A stretch of 64,000 nucleotides of DNA from Flavobacterium cheniae (GTDB lineage: Bacteria > Bacteroidota > Bacteroidia > Flavobacteriales > Flavobacteriaceae): the NCBI RefSeq assembly GCF_004363695.1, contig NZ_SNZC01000001.1:618431-682430 (forward strand), in the 5' to 3' direction. This document shows positions 6,700-17,400 of the stretch, piece by piece. The translations under genes were made by a program, and so were the position numbers. Below the pieces are notes generated by a model that worked only from the letters and a program-made list of their open reading frames with translations, was not told the DNA's origin and did not search any database. How positions within the stretch are numbered: position 1 is the first letter of the stretch; each line of letters starts with the position of its first letter.

Positions 6700-8750
6700 T
6701 AAATAGATGTTTCTAATTGTTCTATCTTGTTAACGATGTCATTACCAATTAAAATACCATCTTTTACATACTCTAGTAAAATTGGTTTAATTTCATATTC
6801 TAAACGCATTTGGAAATCAATAGGCTTTGTTTTATCCTCTTTCCCTTTTTCATCTTTTTCGTATTGTTGAATAAAGTAAGAATGCCCCAATACAACATCT
6901 TTAGGATCAAACTCTTTGGATAAATTGACCGAATGCGTTTTATAGTCATCAGTTGTGAATAGTGATTTAACTGCTAAAAATAGTTGATTATCAAATACTA
7001 CCTCTTCATTACTTAAATCTTTAGGTAAAACATTTACAAAAGCAAAACGTCTTCTAATAGCATAATCAATATGTCCTACTGAGCGGTCGGCTGTGTTCAT
7101 AGTTCCTATGATGTACAAGTTTTGTGGCAATATTAACTCTTTTCCTTCTACATCATACATGCTTTCTACAGCTTCTCCTCTATATTCTAATGCATAAATT
7201 AACTCACCCAAAACAGAAGATAAGTTTGCGCGGTTAATTTCATCAACAATGAGAACGTAATTCTTCTGATCAATTTTTTTCTCAGTTTTTATTGAATTAT
7301 TTTCTAAATTTTCATCTTCAATAAACTTCTGAAAAAGATTAAGAACTCTAACAAAATAACTAGCATGCTGCCTTGCAAGACCTGAAATTTTTTGATTATT
7401 TTTTATATGCTTCCTAACAGAATCCCCAGCAAAATATGACTGTAATATATCTTTAAATAAAATCCTATTTCCATTTTTCAACCAACCATCATTTAAACCT
7501 TTATAACGAAACGCATATTCGTCGTCTGAAGAAATTAATCCTACATTATCCGTTAATGAATAAAAACCATTTGCTTTTTCAATTTCATCATTTAAATACT
7601 CAACAAAATTTTCAAAAAGTTCCTTAACCTTAACTTCTTTAGTAATAGCAACTACATCTTTATTACTATCAACAAAATTATCTAAAGCATTTTTTGCAAA
7701 AGCTCCCAAAGTTTTATTTTCTGCCTCATATAAAATTCCTTCGCCATCAGAATTTGGCTTTGCTACAATACCTCTTACAAAATCCTCATAAGTGTAAGAT
7801 GGATGAAATTGAATTATCTTAAATTGTTCTTCAAATAACTCTTCAAACTTGAATTCATTCAAATGTTTTGCAACCGCTAATGAATAAGGATCCATACCAT
7901 TTTTATTGGAGGGCTCTATTCCTTTAGTCAATTGATTATATTTCTCAATAATTTCATTGTAAGAAGGGTTCCAATCTTGAGTTGTTCTATCGCTTATTAA
8001 ACTAACAGAATCATCATTTAGAGCTTTAATGGTATAATACTCCTTTGCTCCGCTTGCATTAGCTATTTTGCTTCCTACAACAAGTTTGTTTTTTATTATA
8101 TCAGAAGTTAAACCAATCATTTCTTTAGCAATTAATTTTGCCTCTCTTGTTTTACCAGTTCCAGGAGGACCTTGTAAAATGATTTGTTTTTTGTATTTTA
8201 ATAAATCTCTGTTTTTATAGATACTAGACATTAACTTTTCTATTTTTTCGTTTTTTTGGAATGTTTCAAATCTTTGCTTAAAAGTTGTAAAAAAATCAAT
8301 AAATTCTTCTGAAATTTCATCTGCTTCAAATAACTTTAATTTTTCTAAAGAATACTCCTTACCAGAATTTACTCTTCTTGTTGGTTTTTCCCAATAAATA
8401 AACTCATCTTGATATAAACCAGTTATTTGATTATTTTTCCATCTTGCTAAAACATTTAAACCGGTACCATCCCAATTTAAATAACATTTAACAGATTTAT
8501 AATTATTTCCAAAATTACCCTGAACATTGATACAGATTTTACCACAAGAATATGATTCCCAACCTTTGATTTGATTTTGTATACCCGCACCATCATAACC
8601 TTGACCTGTCATTTTAAAACTTCCATCATCAACATATGATTTTATATACTTGTCGTAACCAATAAAAGTGCTTTGTTTATTTTGAATCCAATCTAAATGG
8701 GAAACAAAATATTCTAATAGTTTTTTAAATTTTAAATACTCTTCTAGCAT
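6699..8750 (-). CDS. mcrB: McrB-like AAA+ GTPase with an unusual N-terminal recognition domain
   Basis: This 683-residue protein has Walker A GPPGTGKT near 194-201, Walker B VLIVDEINRAN near 499-509 and the McrB/MoxR signature GTMNTADRS near 549-557, followed by an RRRF arginine segment. A characteristic HPSYTYEDFVRG lies near 316-327. Residues 1 to about 125 form a separate beta-rich domain (MTGQGYDGAGIQ, KGWESYSCGKICINV) that should set DNA specificity. I do not recognise it as the EVE or DUF3578-type domains common in McrB. The protein should form a GTP-powered ring that translocates DNA and activates McrC. It is 20 nt downstream of the HNH gene, in the same operon. Confidence 0.88.
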   Translation of the reverse strand: MLEEYLKFKKLLEYFVSHLDWIQNKQSTFIGYDKYIKSYVDDGSFKMTGQGYDGAGIQNQIKGWESYSCGKICINVQGNFGNNYKSVKCYLNWDGTGLNVLARWKNNQITGLYQDEFIYWEKPTRRVNSGKEYSLEKLKLFEADEISEEFIDFFTTFKQRFETFQKNEKIEKLMSSIYKNRDLLKYKKQIILQGPPGTGKTREAKLIAKEMIGLTSDIIKNKLVVGSKIANASGAKEYYTIKALNDDSVSLISDRTTQDWNPSYNEIIEKYNQLTKGIEPSNKNGMDPYSLAVAKHLNEFKFEELFEEQFKIIQFHPSYTYEDFVRGIVAKPNSDGEGILYEAENKTLGAFAKNALDNFVDSNKDVVAITKEVKVKELFENFVEYLNDEIEKANGFYSLTDNVGLISSDDEYAFRYKGLNDGWLKNGNRILFKDILQSYFAGDSVRKHIKNNQKISGLARQHASYFVRVLNLFQKFIEDENLENNSIKTEKKIDQKNYVLIVDEINRANLSSVLGELIYALEYRGEAVESMYDVEGKELILPQNLYIIGTMNTADRSVGHIDYAIRRRFAFVNVLPKDLSNEEVVFDNQLFLAVKSLFTTDDYKTHSVNLSKEFDPKDVVLGHSYFIQQYEKDEKGKEDKTKPIDFQMRLEYEIKPILLEYVKDGILIGNDIVNKIEQLETSI

Positions 8751-8770
8751 TTTATTTTATGTGGTAATTT

Positions 8771-9796
8771 TTATAATAATTTCATTTGCTTACAAACATC
8801 TCTTTTTATTTTTCCGAGATGTTTTTTATTTATCTGCTCAGGACCTAGTGGTACTCCTTGACTATTTAATAAAGTAATATTACTTAATTCCACACTACCA
8901 GCTAATCCTTTGAATTGACTTAATAAAGATCTTTGTACTTTGGGAGATCGATGTTTAAATAAATTTATTAAATCATATAATATATCTCTTGTAGCTCCTT
9001 GATTATATCTATCCAAAATATCAAAATCAACTATTTGATTTTCATCATGAGTTGTTAAGTTATTAACACTAATTAATATTTCAGAAGAATCATTAGGAAT
9101 TATTGAATTAACATAAAATTTAAAATGTTCATCAAAACTTTTATGAAATGGATTGAAGTGAGTTGTAATATTAAAATCTTTTTCACCTTTCAATGTAGCA
9201 TTACATGTTGAACAACCTGGAATTAAATTAAAAAAAGATAGCGATAAATATGGGTACCTTGATCTTGGGTAAAAATGATCAAGTTGATATAACCTATTAG
9301 TTAGTGCATAGCCCGTAACTAAATCAATTTTTTGAATATTTTGCACTTCATCTTTATTACAATAAGGACAATAATTTATATTAAATTGTCTAAAATGAAA
9401 TGCTGGTTTATCAGTATTGCGATACCATTCGTAACTAATTACATCTCTAACAATTTTTCCAAAATCATTTAAAGTTGCAGAATTATAACTAACATCATTA
9501 GATAAAAAATTAATACCAAACTCAGAATCAATATCAGAAATAATAGTTTGCAATTCATCAGGGCGAGAAATTATAATTCTCTTAAGATTTTCAAAATCAT
9601 TATCTAACAAATAGGTCCAAAACCTTACCCTTTGAGGAAAAAGAATATCTAAAATAAGTTGACTTTGGATTCTACCTATTAGAGATTCCCTTTTTTTATA
9701 GAATCCATTAGCATTTTTCTTGAAAGTCAAAAAAGTATAATGTTCAAGTGCTAGCTCATCCAATTCTACTGTTGTATTATCATCAATTTTTACCAT
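8771..9796 (-). CDS. HNH endonuclease, PtuB-like, of a Septu-like pair
   Basis: This is a 341-residue protein. Zinc-binding CPYC near 143-146, the catalytic LDHFYPRSRYP near 172-182 and a second zinc pair GCSTCN near 194-199 make a complete His-Asn-His nuclease of the type found in PtuB and related TIGR02646-like proteins. The N-terminal 130 residues are helical and unassigned. Its ATG overlaps the end of the upstream ATPase gene by 14 nt, a tight pairing typical of Septu PtuA-PtuB. It should be the DNA- or RNA-cleaving component controlled by the ATPase. At 341 residues it is longer than typical PtuB, so a Septu variant or another ATPase/HNH defence system is possible. Confidence 0.75.
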   Translation of the reverse strand: MVKIDDNTTVELDELALEHYTFLTFKKNANGFYKKRESLIGRIQSQLILDILFPQRVRFWTYLLDNDFENLKRIIISRPDELQTIISDIDSEFGINFLSNDVSYNSATLNDFGKIVRDVISYEWYRNTDKPAFHFRQFNINYCPYCNKDEVQNIQKIDLVTGYALTNRLYQLDHFYPRSRYPYLSLSFFNLIPGCSTCNATLKGEKDFNITTHFNPFHKSFDEHFKFYVNSIIPNDSSEILISVNNLTTHDENQIVDFDILDRYNQGATRDILYDLINLFKHRSPKVQRSLLSQFKGLAGSVELSNITLLNSQGVPLGPEQINKKHLGKIKRDVCKQMKLL

Positions 9797-11489
9797 CCCT
9801 CAAATTTTCTATATGAATGTTGATAAATTCATCACCAATACTATCTATAACTAACATATCCTCTTTACTTAATGGAATTTTATTGTTGATTTTATCGATT
9901 AATTTTTGAATTTTATTGGCAGCAAAACGACTAATTAATCCTCCTTCCATAAAAAATGCATCAATGTAAAGTTCTCCTATATTCCCGCCAAAAGTTTTTA
10001 CACTTTCATCATTATCAATAATAATTGAATGATTTTCAGAATCAACCCCTAAAAAAATTAAATTTTGCCTAGGTAAATCAGAAACTAAAAATGGAGAGTG
10101 AGATGTTAAAACAAATTGATAATTCGCAGAATTGAACATAGGTATTAATTTAACCAATTTATAAAAGAAATCAGCTTGCCACTTTGGATGTAAATATAAA
10201 TCTCCTTCATCAATACATATTAAAATATTATCAGCTTTAATACTTTTAATCTCAAAGCGTAATAATGAAAATAAGTCAAGATATGCCTTGTGTCCCGAAC
10301 TTAATCCAAGCCAATCAAGTTTGAATTTATTACTTGTATCTATAAAATTAAAAAAATCTTCATCGAGTCGACTAGCTGATTGATTAAATTCGAGAATATA
10401 ATCTTCAGTTTTTCTGTTTCTAGCTCCTTCAGTATTGATTTCCAATTTTTTTGAATCTATAAATTGTTCAAACTTCTCTAATAATTTTATATTTTCATGT
10501 ATTTTTTCTAGTTCTTTTAATTTTAGTTTGCTACTAAAAACACCTTCAAAACTTTCTATTATTATAGATTCAGTCCATTTTAACCATAATTTAGTAATAT
10601 CAAACTTACTTTTATACGTTAGTTTTATATTTTCAATTTCGTTAATAAGATTGTCTGTATGTTTATTAATTAAGTCATCAAAAAAAATATCATCAAAACG
10701 TGAATATCTAATTTCACTTAATAAATCTGTAACAATACTAAATAGTAAAAAATAATATAATTTTTGCTTTGAAGGTCTCGTTGATTTTATATCAGACCAT
10801 AAAGTTTTTAATTCTTTTGAAAAAAAATCATTTTTACTAAAATTTGAATTTATTCCTCTTTCAAAATATGCTGAATTAAAGAAATTTATTTTTGGAGTTA
10901 TAATTACTTTTGTTGGTAACGGAATTTCAGAACTTTCAAATAGATCGCTTCTAATAAACTGCAATTGTTTTACAAAATCTGAAGTTTTACTCCTATTTGG
11001 CCAATTGTACTTGGGATAACGATTATTTGCAGATAAGTTAGATACTTTATTATCAAAAATATGAGTTCTTTCATCATATACATTTGAAAAATAAATAACC
11101 TTTAAATTATCTAAGTCTCCTTTATACTCTATGAATGAAATTGGGAAATTTGCATCTATTTTTATAAGTTCTTCAAAACTATAATAACAAATGAATTTAT
11201 CGTCTTGTTTTATAATTATAAAAAAATCAGAATTTAAACTTGTTTTACCCCCTTTAACAAGTTTACATACTAATTCAAGTAAATTACTTTTACCAGTGCC
11301 GTTTTTTCCAATAAAACCTGTAACTTCACAAATATCGTTACCAAAAAAATTATCATTAATTTTATCTTCTTTACTTATGAATAATTCATTATTGATATAT
11401 CTAAATTTTTCATGACTAGATAAATTAACTCCAAAATTTTGAAAATTTCTAAATTCTGAAACCCATATGTAACAAATTTTAAAACTCAT
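9783..11489 (-). CDS. AAA_15/SMC-like ATPase, PtuA-like, of a Septu-like pair
   Basis: ATG at 11489 is preferred over the TTG three codons upstream (11498). The protein has an ABC/SMC-type head. Walker A GKNGTGKS (about residue 64 counting from the TTG) comes first. The signature WLGLSSGHKAYLDL, Walker B ILICIDEGDLYLHPKWQ and the switch histidine VLTSHSPFLVSDLP come after a long helical insert. Overlap with an HNH nuclease gene defines a PtuA/PtuB-like anti-phage pair, in which the ATPase senses infection and gates the nuclease. The start lies 5 nt after the hsdS stop, so it is expressed with the restriction genes. Confidence 0.78.
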   Translation of the reverse strand: MSFKICYIWVSEFRNFQNFGVNLSSHEKFRYINNELFISKEDKINDNFFGNDICEVTGFIGKNGTGKSNLLELVCKLVKGGKTSLNSDFFIIIKQDDKFICYYSFEELIKIDANFPISFIEYKGDLDNLKVIYFSNVYDERTHIFDNKVSNLSANNRYPKYNWPNRSKTSDFVKQLQFIRSDLFESSEIPLPTKVIITPKINFFNSAYFERGINSNFSKNDFFSKELKTLWSDIKSTRPSKQKLYYFLLFSIVTDLLSEIRYSRFDDIFFDDLINKHTDNLINEIENIKLTYKSKFDITKLWLKWTESIIIESFEGVFSSKLKLKELEKIHENIKLLEKFEQFIDSKKLEINTEGARNRKTEDYILEFNQSASRLDEDFFNFIDTSNKFKLDWLGLSSGHKAYLDLFSLLRFEIKSIKADNILICIDEGDLYLHPKWQADFFYKLVKLIPMFNSANYQFVLTSHSPFLVSDLPRQNLIFLGVDSENHSIIIDNDESVKTFGGNIGELYIDAFFMEGGLISRFAANKIQKLIDKINNKIPLSKEDMLVIDSIGDEFINIHIENLRDGKN

Positions 11490-11494
11490 TTTAA

Positions 11495-12850
11495 TCAATA
11501 TTTAGTTTTGTTCTCCGCAACCATCCCCAACTCTTCCTTAACATCACCCACCGTTACCTGACCATTCATCAACATAGGCAACAACCAATCACGAAGCGAA
11601 GCGAGTTCTTGGTTTTCTTTTAGATTTTTTTCTTTTTTAATTTGAATTGGCTTCATAAAATCGTAGAATTTCTCAGCTAATTCAATAGGTGGAATTGCTG
11701 TATAATGAGTACTTACAAATGATTCAAACAATAAATTCTTTATACCACTTGTTTTTCCTTCATAACCAAATAAAACGCCAGCATCATATATACTATTCCA
11801 TTGAAATACGAAATTGTAGAAATAGTATTTACTTTTTAATGTAACAGCTTTACAAAAGTTAGAACAAATTATTGGTGCATCAAAGCGATGAAGTGTTTCT
11901 TCTGTAATGTATGCTAATCTACCAGTTGATTGAACGGGACTTCCTCCTGAAATTTCTACAATTAAATCATAAGGATCTAATGTTTTGAATAAATTTTTTT
12001 CTAAAATATAACGTTCTGGAGTTTTTAATTCTCCTTTCCCATTTAAGCCATTGATGTCTGCTCCTCTAACGCAATATACTTTCTGATTATAGTTTCCTTC
12101 TTCTTGTTCTTTTCCCCAGTCACCACTTTTATCATTATTTATAAATGAAGATAAGGTATCAACTTCCCATCCCTCAGGAATCTCCGTTTTCAACTCCTCA
12201 TTCCAAACCATTTTACCACCTGAAGATTTATATGGTTTTCCATTCTCATTAGGAAAATCAAACTGCACAAACCAATAATCATACAAGGTCTTTGCCATAG
12301 CTTCTAACTCGGCGTTGATTTTGTTATTCAATTCAATTTTAGCATCTAAATCAGAAAGAACTTTGGCAATTTTTTGTTGCTCTAATAATGGTTTATATAT
12401 TATATCTATTTCACCAAAATTTTTTAGAATAATTCTTGGCAATGCACTACCAGAAACATATTTTTTTGCAACTGTTTCTTTTACAGAATTAGAATGTAAA
12501 TAGTATTTTAAATAATCAGGGGAGATTTTTTTTAGGTTAGGTCTAAGAATTCCTATAGATGATAAAATTGCTTGCTTTTTTTCTTCTTTAATTACAAAAA
12601 CATGTTTTAAATAACTTCCATCTTTTGCTATTAAGACATCATTCAGTAAGGGAACACAATCGTTCCTTAACATCTTTTCATATTCCTCCTCTGATATATA
12701 TTTACAATCAAGATATGAAAATCCATTGTGTTCCATATCTTTTACAGATAGCATGGGTAAACCATCAGTAATACCGACAGGACTATAATGAGAGCCGTCA
12801 GTAATTCTATCACAAACGGAATTTAATTTTACAAAGTTCAAATTACTCAT
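11495..12850 (-). CDS. hsdS: Type I restriction-modification specificity subunit HsdS
   Basis: This 451-residue protein has two target-recognition domains separated by conserved helical spacers. The first half ends with LEQQKIAKVLSDLDAKIELN, and EAMAKTLYDYWFVQFDFPNENGKP introduces the second domain (IPEGWEVDTLSSF). HsdS sets the bipartite DNA target and bridges two HsdM subunits. Its ATG overlaps the end of hsdM by 8 nt. The protein is full length with both TRDs, so the system looks intact. The two halves determine a target that cannot be predicted by eye. Confidence 0.93.
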   Translation of the reverse strand: MSNLNFVKLNSVCDRITDGSHYSPVGITDGLPMLSVKDMEHNGFSYLDCKYISEEEYEKMLRNDCVPLLNDVLIAKDGSYLKHVFVIKEEKKQAILSSIGILRPNLKKISPDYLKYYLHSNSVKETVAKKYVSGSALPRIILKNFGEIDIIYKPLLEQQKIAKVLSDLDAKIELNNKINAELEAMAKTLYDYWFVQFDFPNENGKPYKSSGGKMVWNEELKTEIPEGWEVDTLSSFINNDKSGDWGKEQEEGNYNQKVYCVRGADINGLNGKGELKTPERYILEKNLFKTLDPYDLIVEISGGSPVQSTGRLAYITEETLHRFDAPIICSNFCKAVTLKSKYYFYNFVFQWNSIYDAGVLFGYEGKTSGIKNLLFESFVSTHYTAIPPIELAEKFYDFMKPIQIKKEKNLKENQELASLRDWLLPMLMNGQVTVGDVKEELGMVAENKTKY

Positions 12851-14459
12851 ATTTCAAACCTTTCAAATTATTCTGTATTTCTTTTTCTAGCTCTTTACTT
12901 TCCGCAAATAAATTAGCCAGATTACTTTCAAAGGTTTTCATTTTAGCAGTAAACTCATCAGATGTTATATCCACATGTTCAATTTTCACTTCAAAATATT
13001 GTCCAGCGGAAAACGAATAATTTTTAGCTTCAATTTCGGCTTTGGTTACTACCACTGATAAATCTTCAACGACTTGTTTGTTATTAAACGTATCAATAAT
13101 TAATTGTTCTTCCTTTGGAGTTAAAACGGTACGTTGGTTTTTACCTTCTTTTACAGTTTCTCCTAATTTAGAAGCATCTAATAAAACTATATGCTCGCTA
13201 TCGGCTTCTTTGTCTAAAAACAATACGGAAACATTGGTTCCTGTGCTGGCAAAAATGTTAGATGGCATACTCACTACACCTCGTAACCAACCTTTGGTAA
13301 TCAAACGTTCTCTTATTTTCTTTTCAATACCACTTTGAGCTGTGATAAATCCTGTTGGTAACACAATAGCGGCTTTACCTGTATCACTCAAACTAAACAT
13401 GATGTGCTGGATGAATAACAAATAAATCGCCATCGATTCTTTTTTAGTTTTCGGGATATTGGGAATCCCTGCAAAGAATCGTTTTTTGAAGGCATCTTTA
13501 TCTAAATCGGCATGAAAATCAGAGAAATCCAATTTAAATGGAGGATTCGAAACTATATAATCAAACTTATCCTTTAAATACGTCGGTTGTGCTATGGTAT
13601 TGGTTTTAATGATATTCGGAATCGAATGCGTTAAATTATTCAACACCAAATTCAAACGCAACATATTACTCGATTTCTGCGAAATATCTTCCGAGTAAAT
13701 CGTACAATTTTCTTCTCCAATTTGGTGCGCTAAACTCATTAAAAGCGTCCCCGAACCCGCACTGGGGTCGTACACTTTTACTCCTTTTACAGGGGTTGGC
13801 ACCATAATTTGTGCCATTATACGCGCTACCGCATGAGGCGTATAGTATTCCGCATATTTCCCACCTGAGTCGGTATTGTAATCTTTAATTAAGTATTCAA
13901 AAATAGTAGCAAAGAAATCGTATTTTTGCTCGAACATTTCTTCAAAACTAAATTCAAACAACTTATTAATTAACGCTTTCGCAAAAGCATCACGTTGCGA
14001 ACTATCCGAAATAAACTGCGTTAATTCATCAAACAAAGTATCCTTTGCTCCCGAGAATGATTTTACCGAAAATACTTCGGCATTTTCTATCGAAATCTGA
14101 CGTAAGGTATCATCAAAGGTTTTCGCAAAATCACTGTCGTTTTGTTTCACAAACAAATGCGAAATCAAATGTTCTGGACGTAAACGAGGAATATTTGGGT
14201 CTAAACTTGCAATTAAGAATTGGTATTCGTCTTCGCTTAAATCCAATAAAGCTTTGGAGAAATTCTCCGCTTCGTCTAATTCTGGTTTTTCTCGTTTCAC
14301 CGCATAGCGAAACTTATCATTTAAGAACTTGTATAAAAATACTTGGGTAATAATTTTAAATTCGTTTCCATCATTGCCCAAGCCATAATTCGCACACACA
14401 CTTTTTAAGTTGTCAATAAGTGCTTTTGTTTTGGTCATGAAGTTAATATCCTGCGTCAT
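12843..14459 (-). CDS. hsdM: Type I restriction-modification DNA methyltransferase HsdM
   Basis: This 538-residue N6-adenine methyltransferase has an N-terminal helical HsdM domain, YYTP near 205-208, the SAM-binding motif I DPSAGSGTLL near 231-240 and catalytic NPPF near 305-308. It methylates adenines in the HsdS-specified site and forms the M2S core on which HsdR assembles. It starts 5 nt after the hsdR stop and overlaps hsdS by 8 nt. Gene order is R-M-S on the minus strand. No disruption is seen. Confidence 0.95.
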   Translation of the reverse strand: MTQDINFMTKTKALIDNLKSVCANYGLGNDGNEFKIITQVFLYKFLNDKFRYAVKREKPELDEAENFSKALLDLSEDEYQFLIASLDPNIPRLRPEHLISHLFVKQNDSDFAKTFDDTLRQISIENAEVFSVKSFSGAKDTLFDELTQFISDSSQRDAFAKALINKLFEFSFEEMFEQKYDFFATIFEYLIKDYNTDSGGKYAEYYTPHAVARIMAQIMVPTPVKGVKVYDPSAGSGTLLMSLAHQIGEENCTIYSEDISQKSSNMLRLNLVLNNLTHSIPNIIKTNTIAQPTYLKDKFDYIVSNPPFKLDFSDFHADLDKDAFKKRFFAGIPNIPKTKKESMAIYLLFIQHIMFSLSDTGKAAIVLPTGFITAQSGIEKKIRERLITKGWLRGVVSMPSNIFASTGTNVSVLFLDKEADSEHIVLLDASKLGETVKEGKNQRTVLTPKEEQLIIDTFNNKQVVEDLSVVVTKAEIEAKNYSFSAGQYFEVKIEHVDITSDEFTAKMKTFESNLANLFAESKELEKEIQNNLKGLKYE

Positions 14460-14464
14460 TTTTT

Positions 14465-17400
14465 CTATCGGTATTGGTATTGTTGTAAATATTCGTTCAC
14501 TATTAAATTATTGATGGTTTCAGTGGTTGAAAAATCCAACGGAATGTTTTCATTTTTCTTAAATTCCTGAACCACTAATTGCAATAAATAACGTTTAAAG
14601 AAAGCTTCATTCTTCATAATATCTTCTTGTCCTTCTAATTTGTTATCTACATGTTGTTTTACTTGCATTAAGGCATTATGCAATTGCATTTCTTTAGCGT
14701 TAAGTGTTCCTTTTTCACTCAAGCGCTTATGAATGCGTGTATATTTTTCATCATTGATATACTTAGCTTTTAACAGTGCATTTTTACGATTCAACTCTTT
14801 GGCTTGTTCGTATATTTTTTGGAGTAAATGCATGTTTTCAATCATGTCGGCTTGCGTAACTTCACTCAAATTTTTCTTTTTGAAAATACGTTCTAGCTCT
14901 TCACGCAAACTTACAAATTGTGGATCGATTTGGTCAAAATTATTTTGAAGAGATTCCCTTGTTTTGCGTAATATATTTTTGAACTCATCAGCTAATACTA
15001 ACTCGCTTTCATCAACTTTGATAAATTGAAAGATGACATCTTCTAAAGCGGTGTTCAATAAATTAGCGGAAGCTTCTTCATTACCAATGCTATCCACAAA
15101 ATTTAAGTTGTCTAATCGGCTTTGTGCTTCTAGTAATAAGCGATTCCAAATATCAAAATCAGCAACACCATCTAAAGCTTCATAACCGTTAACTGCAATA
15201 ATATTTTTCAATTCTTTTGCAGTACGCAAGGCTTTAATCAAGCGCAGCAACTCGTTTTTATCGGTAAGTTGTGCTATTTGCTGTGAGAACAACTCTCTAT
15301 TTTGCGTATCGTAATGGAAAAGCGTCTCTTTAATCTCCTGAATTTCCTGTTGAATTTCTTCTTCCGTTTTGAACAAGTGCGAATACATTTCCATTTCATC
15401 GCCTAGTTGTTCTTGCAACTCATCAAAGTACATTTTGTTGGTTCGGTCAAAAGCTTTTGAAATATCAGCAAAATCAACCACATAACCGTATTGATATTTT
15501 TTATATGGTCTGTTAACACGAGTCAAGGTTTGTAATAAATTGTGGTCTTGAATAACACGAGCCAAATACAATTTCTTTAATCGTTTGGCATCAAAACCAG
15601 TCAGCAACATGTTGTAAACAAATAACAAATCAACCTTTCCTTTTTTGTAGGTAGATATTAATTCTTTACGAATGGCTTTGTCGTTTTCATCATGTAAGAT
15701 TAAAGCAGCTGTTAATTTTGGTTCATCGTGATTACCATATCTTTCAGGCGGTTCGGCTGCCATCAAAATACTAGCATCGGTTTCTTGTTCTCCATACTTT
15801 TCCTCAAACAATCGAAACAATTCCTTCGCTTGATTCGCAGAATCACAAACTACCATTCCTCCTAAAGAAGTGTCTTGTTGTTCACGTCTGAATTTGATTA
15901 AATCAGTTACGATATAATCTAGTAATGGTTGCGCAAATTTTGGATGCGCATAAATCTGACGTGTGCTAATATCGCCTTGTAATACTTTGATTTGATCCAT
16001 TACTTCTTTCATTTCCATTTTGAAGTTACCTTCAATTTGTTCACGAATTAAACGTAACGTATAACCATCAGCAATCGACATGTTGTAGTAATACTTGTGA
16101 AAGTAATTACCAAACAACATTTTAGAATCGTATTCTTTAGCAACTTCTTTTAATAATGGCGTTCCAGTTAAAGCAATAATTACAGCAGAACGGTCTGAAT
16201 TAATCAGATTCGCTAAATAATTCCCTTTAGGATTATAACTTCTGTGTGCTTCATCTAAGAAATAAACACGTTGAATATTAATGTCATAGCTAATATCTTT
16301 ATTTGCAATGGCATCCTCCGAAAATTTCTGAATATTCACCACCGTAATTTCAGGAACTCCGCTATCATTATGAATAGCACCCACTACTTTTAAGTCAGCA
16401 ATAAAATCTTGTTTAGAATTAACTTGTTTTACTTTCAAACCTCTATTAGCAAATTCACTCGAAGCCTGAATTAATAAATCCAATCGGTCAACTATAAAAT
16501 AGAATTTTGGAATTACTTGTTTCTTGGCGTAATAATCCGTTAAGTGTTTAACGTTGTAATATGCAAGTGCAGTTTTTCCTGAACCTTGCGTATGCCAAAT
16601 AATTCCTTTGTTTTGTCCTGTGTCAATTTTAGTTGCAATTGCTTGTGTGGCAAACAACTGAGGATAACGCATGATATGCTTTTGATACGCTACTTTTCCT
16701 GTTACTTCTTCTTCCACATAAACAATAGCGTATTGTAAAATAAATTTCAAACGTTCTTTACTAAACAAAGAAGTTAAAATTCGATTCGTTGGCGTATTCG
16801 ATTGTTTATTAGTAATGTATTCAGGACTATTTTTAATAACAATCAAATTGTTATCTTTTAAAAGTTCGTTTTCGGTCTTATCGTCAATATCCTTCAACTT
16901 TTGTTGAACAGGATAATCAGCATCTTCTCTAAAATAATTGAAATTAACATTTTCATAAGCTGGCGTAGCATAGAAAGCTCCGAAAATCGGTTCTACTATT
17001 CCATCTTCATATTCCATATTGTTAGAGAAAACCAACAACTGTGTAATATTAGCAAAACGTCTAAAATGTTTATTTTTAAAACGCTGATTAATTCGAGTTC
17101 TTTCTTTGATAACGCCCTCTTGATTATGAGGTTTTTTCACTTCAATAAAAGCCAAAGGCATTCCATTGATTAAAACCGTAATATCAGGTCGAAATTCTTC
17201 GTCTTCAGATTTACAAGTTAATTCGGTGGTAACGTGAAATTCGTTGTTGCTGAAATTTTCAAAATCAATTAATTTAACTCCTGAAGTTGAAGTCAATCTC
17301 TCGTAAAACTTTTTTCCCAAGTCTTCATAATCTAACTCCAGATTGATTTCATCTAAAATTCGTTGCGCTTCTTGTTCAGTTATTCCATTCAAAGCCGAAA

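Noticed and set aside
10435-11415. Plus-strand reading frames inside the PtuA-like gene
   Set aside because: They are Ser/Leu/Phe-rich antisense shadows of an AT-rich coding strand.
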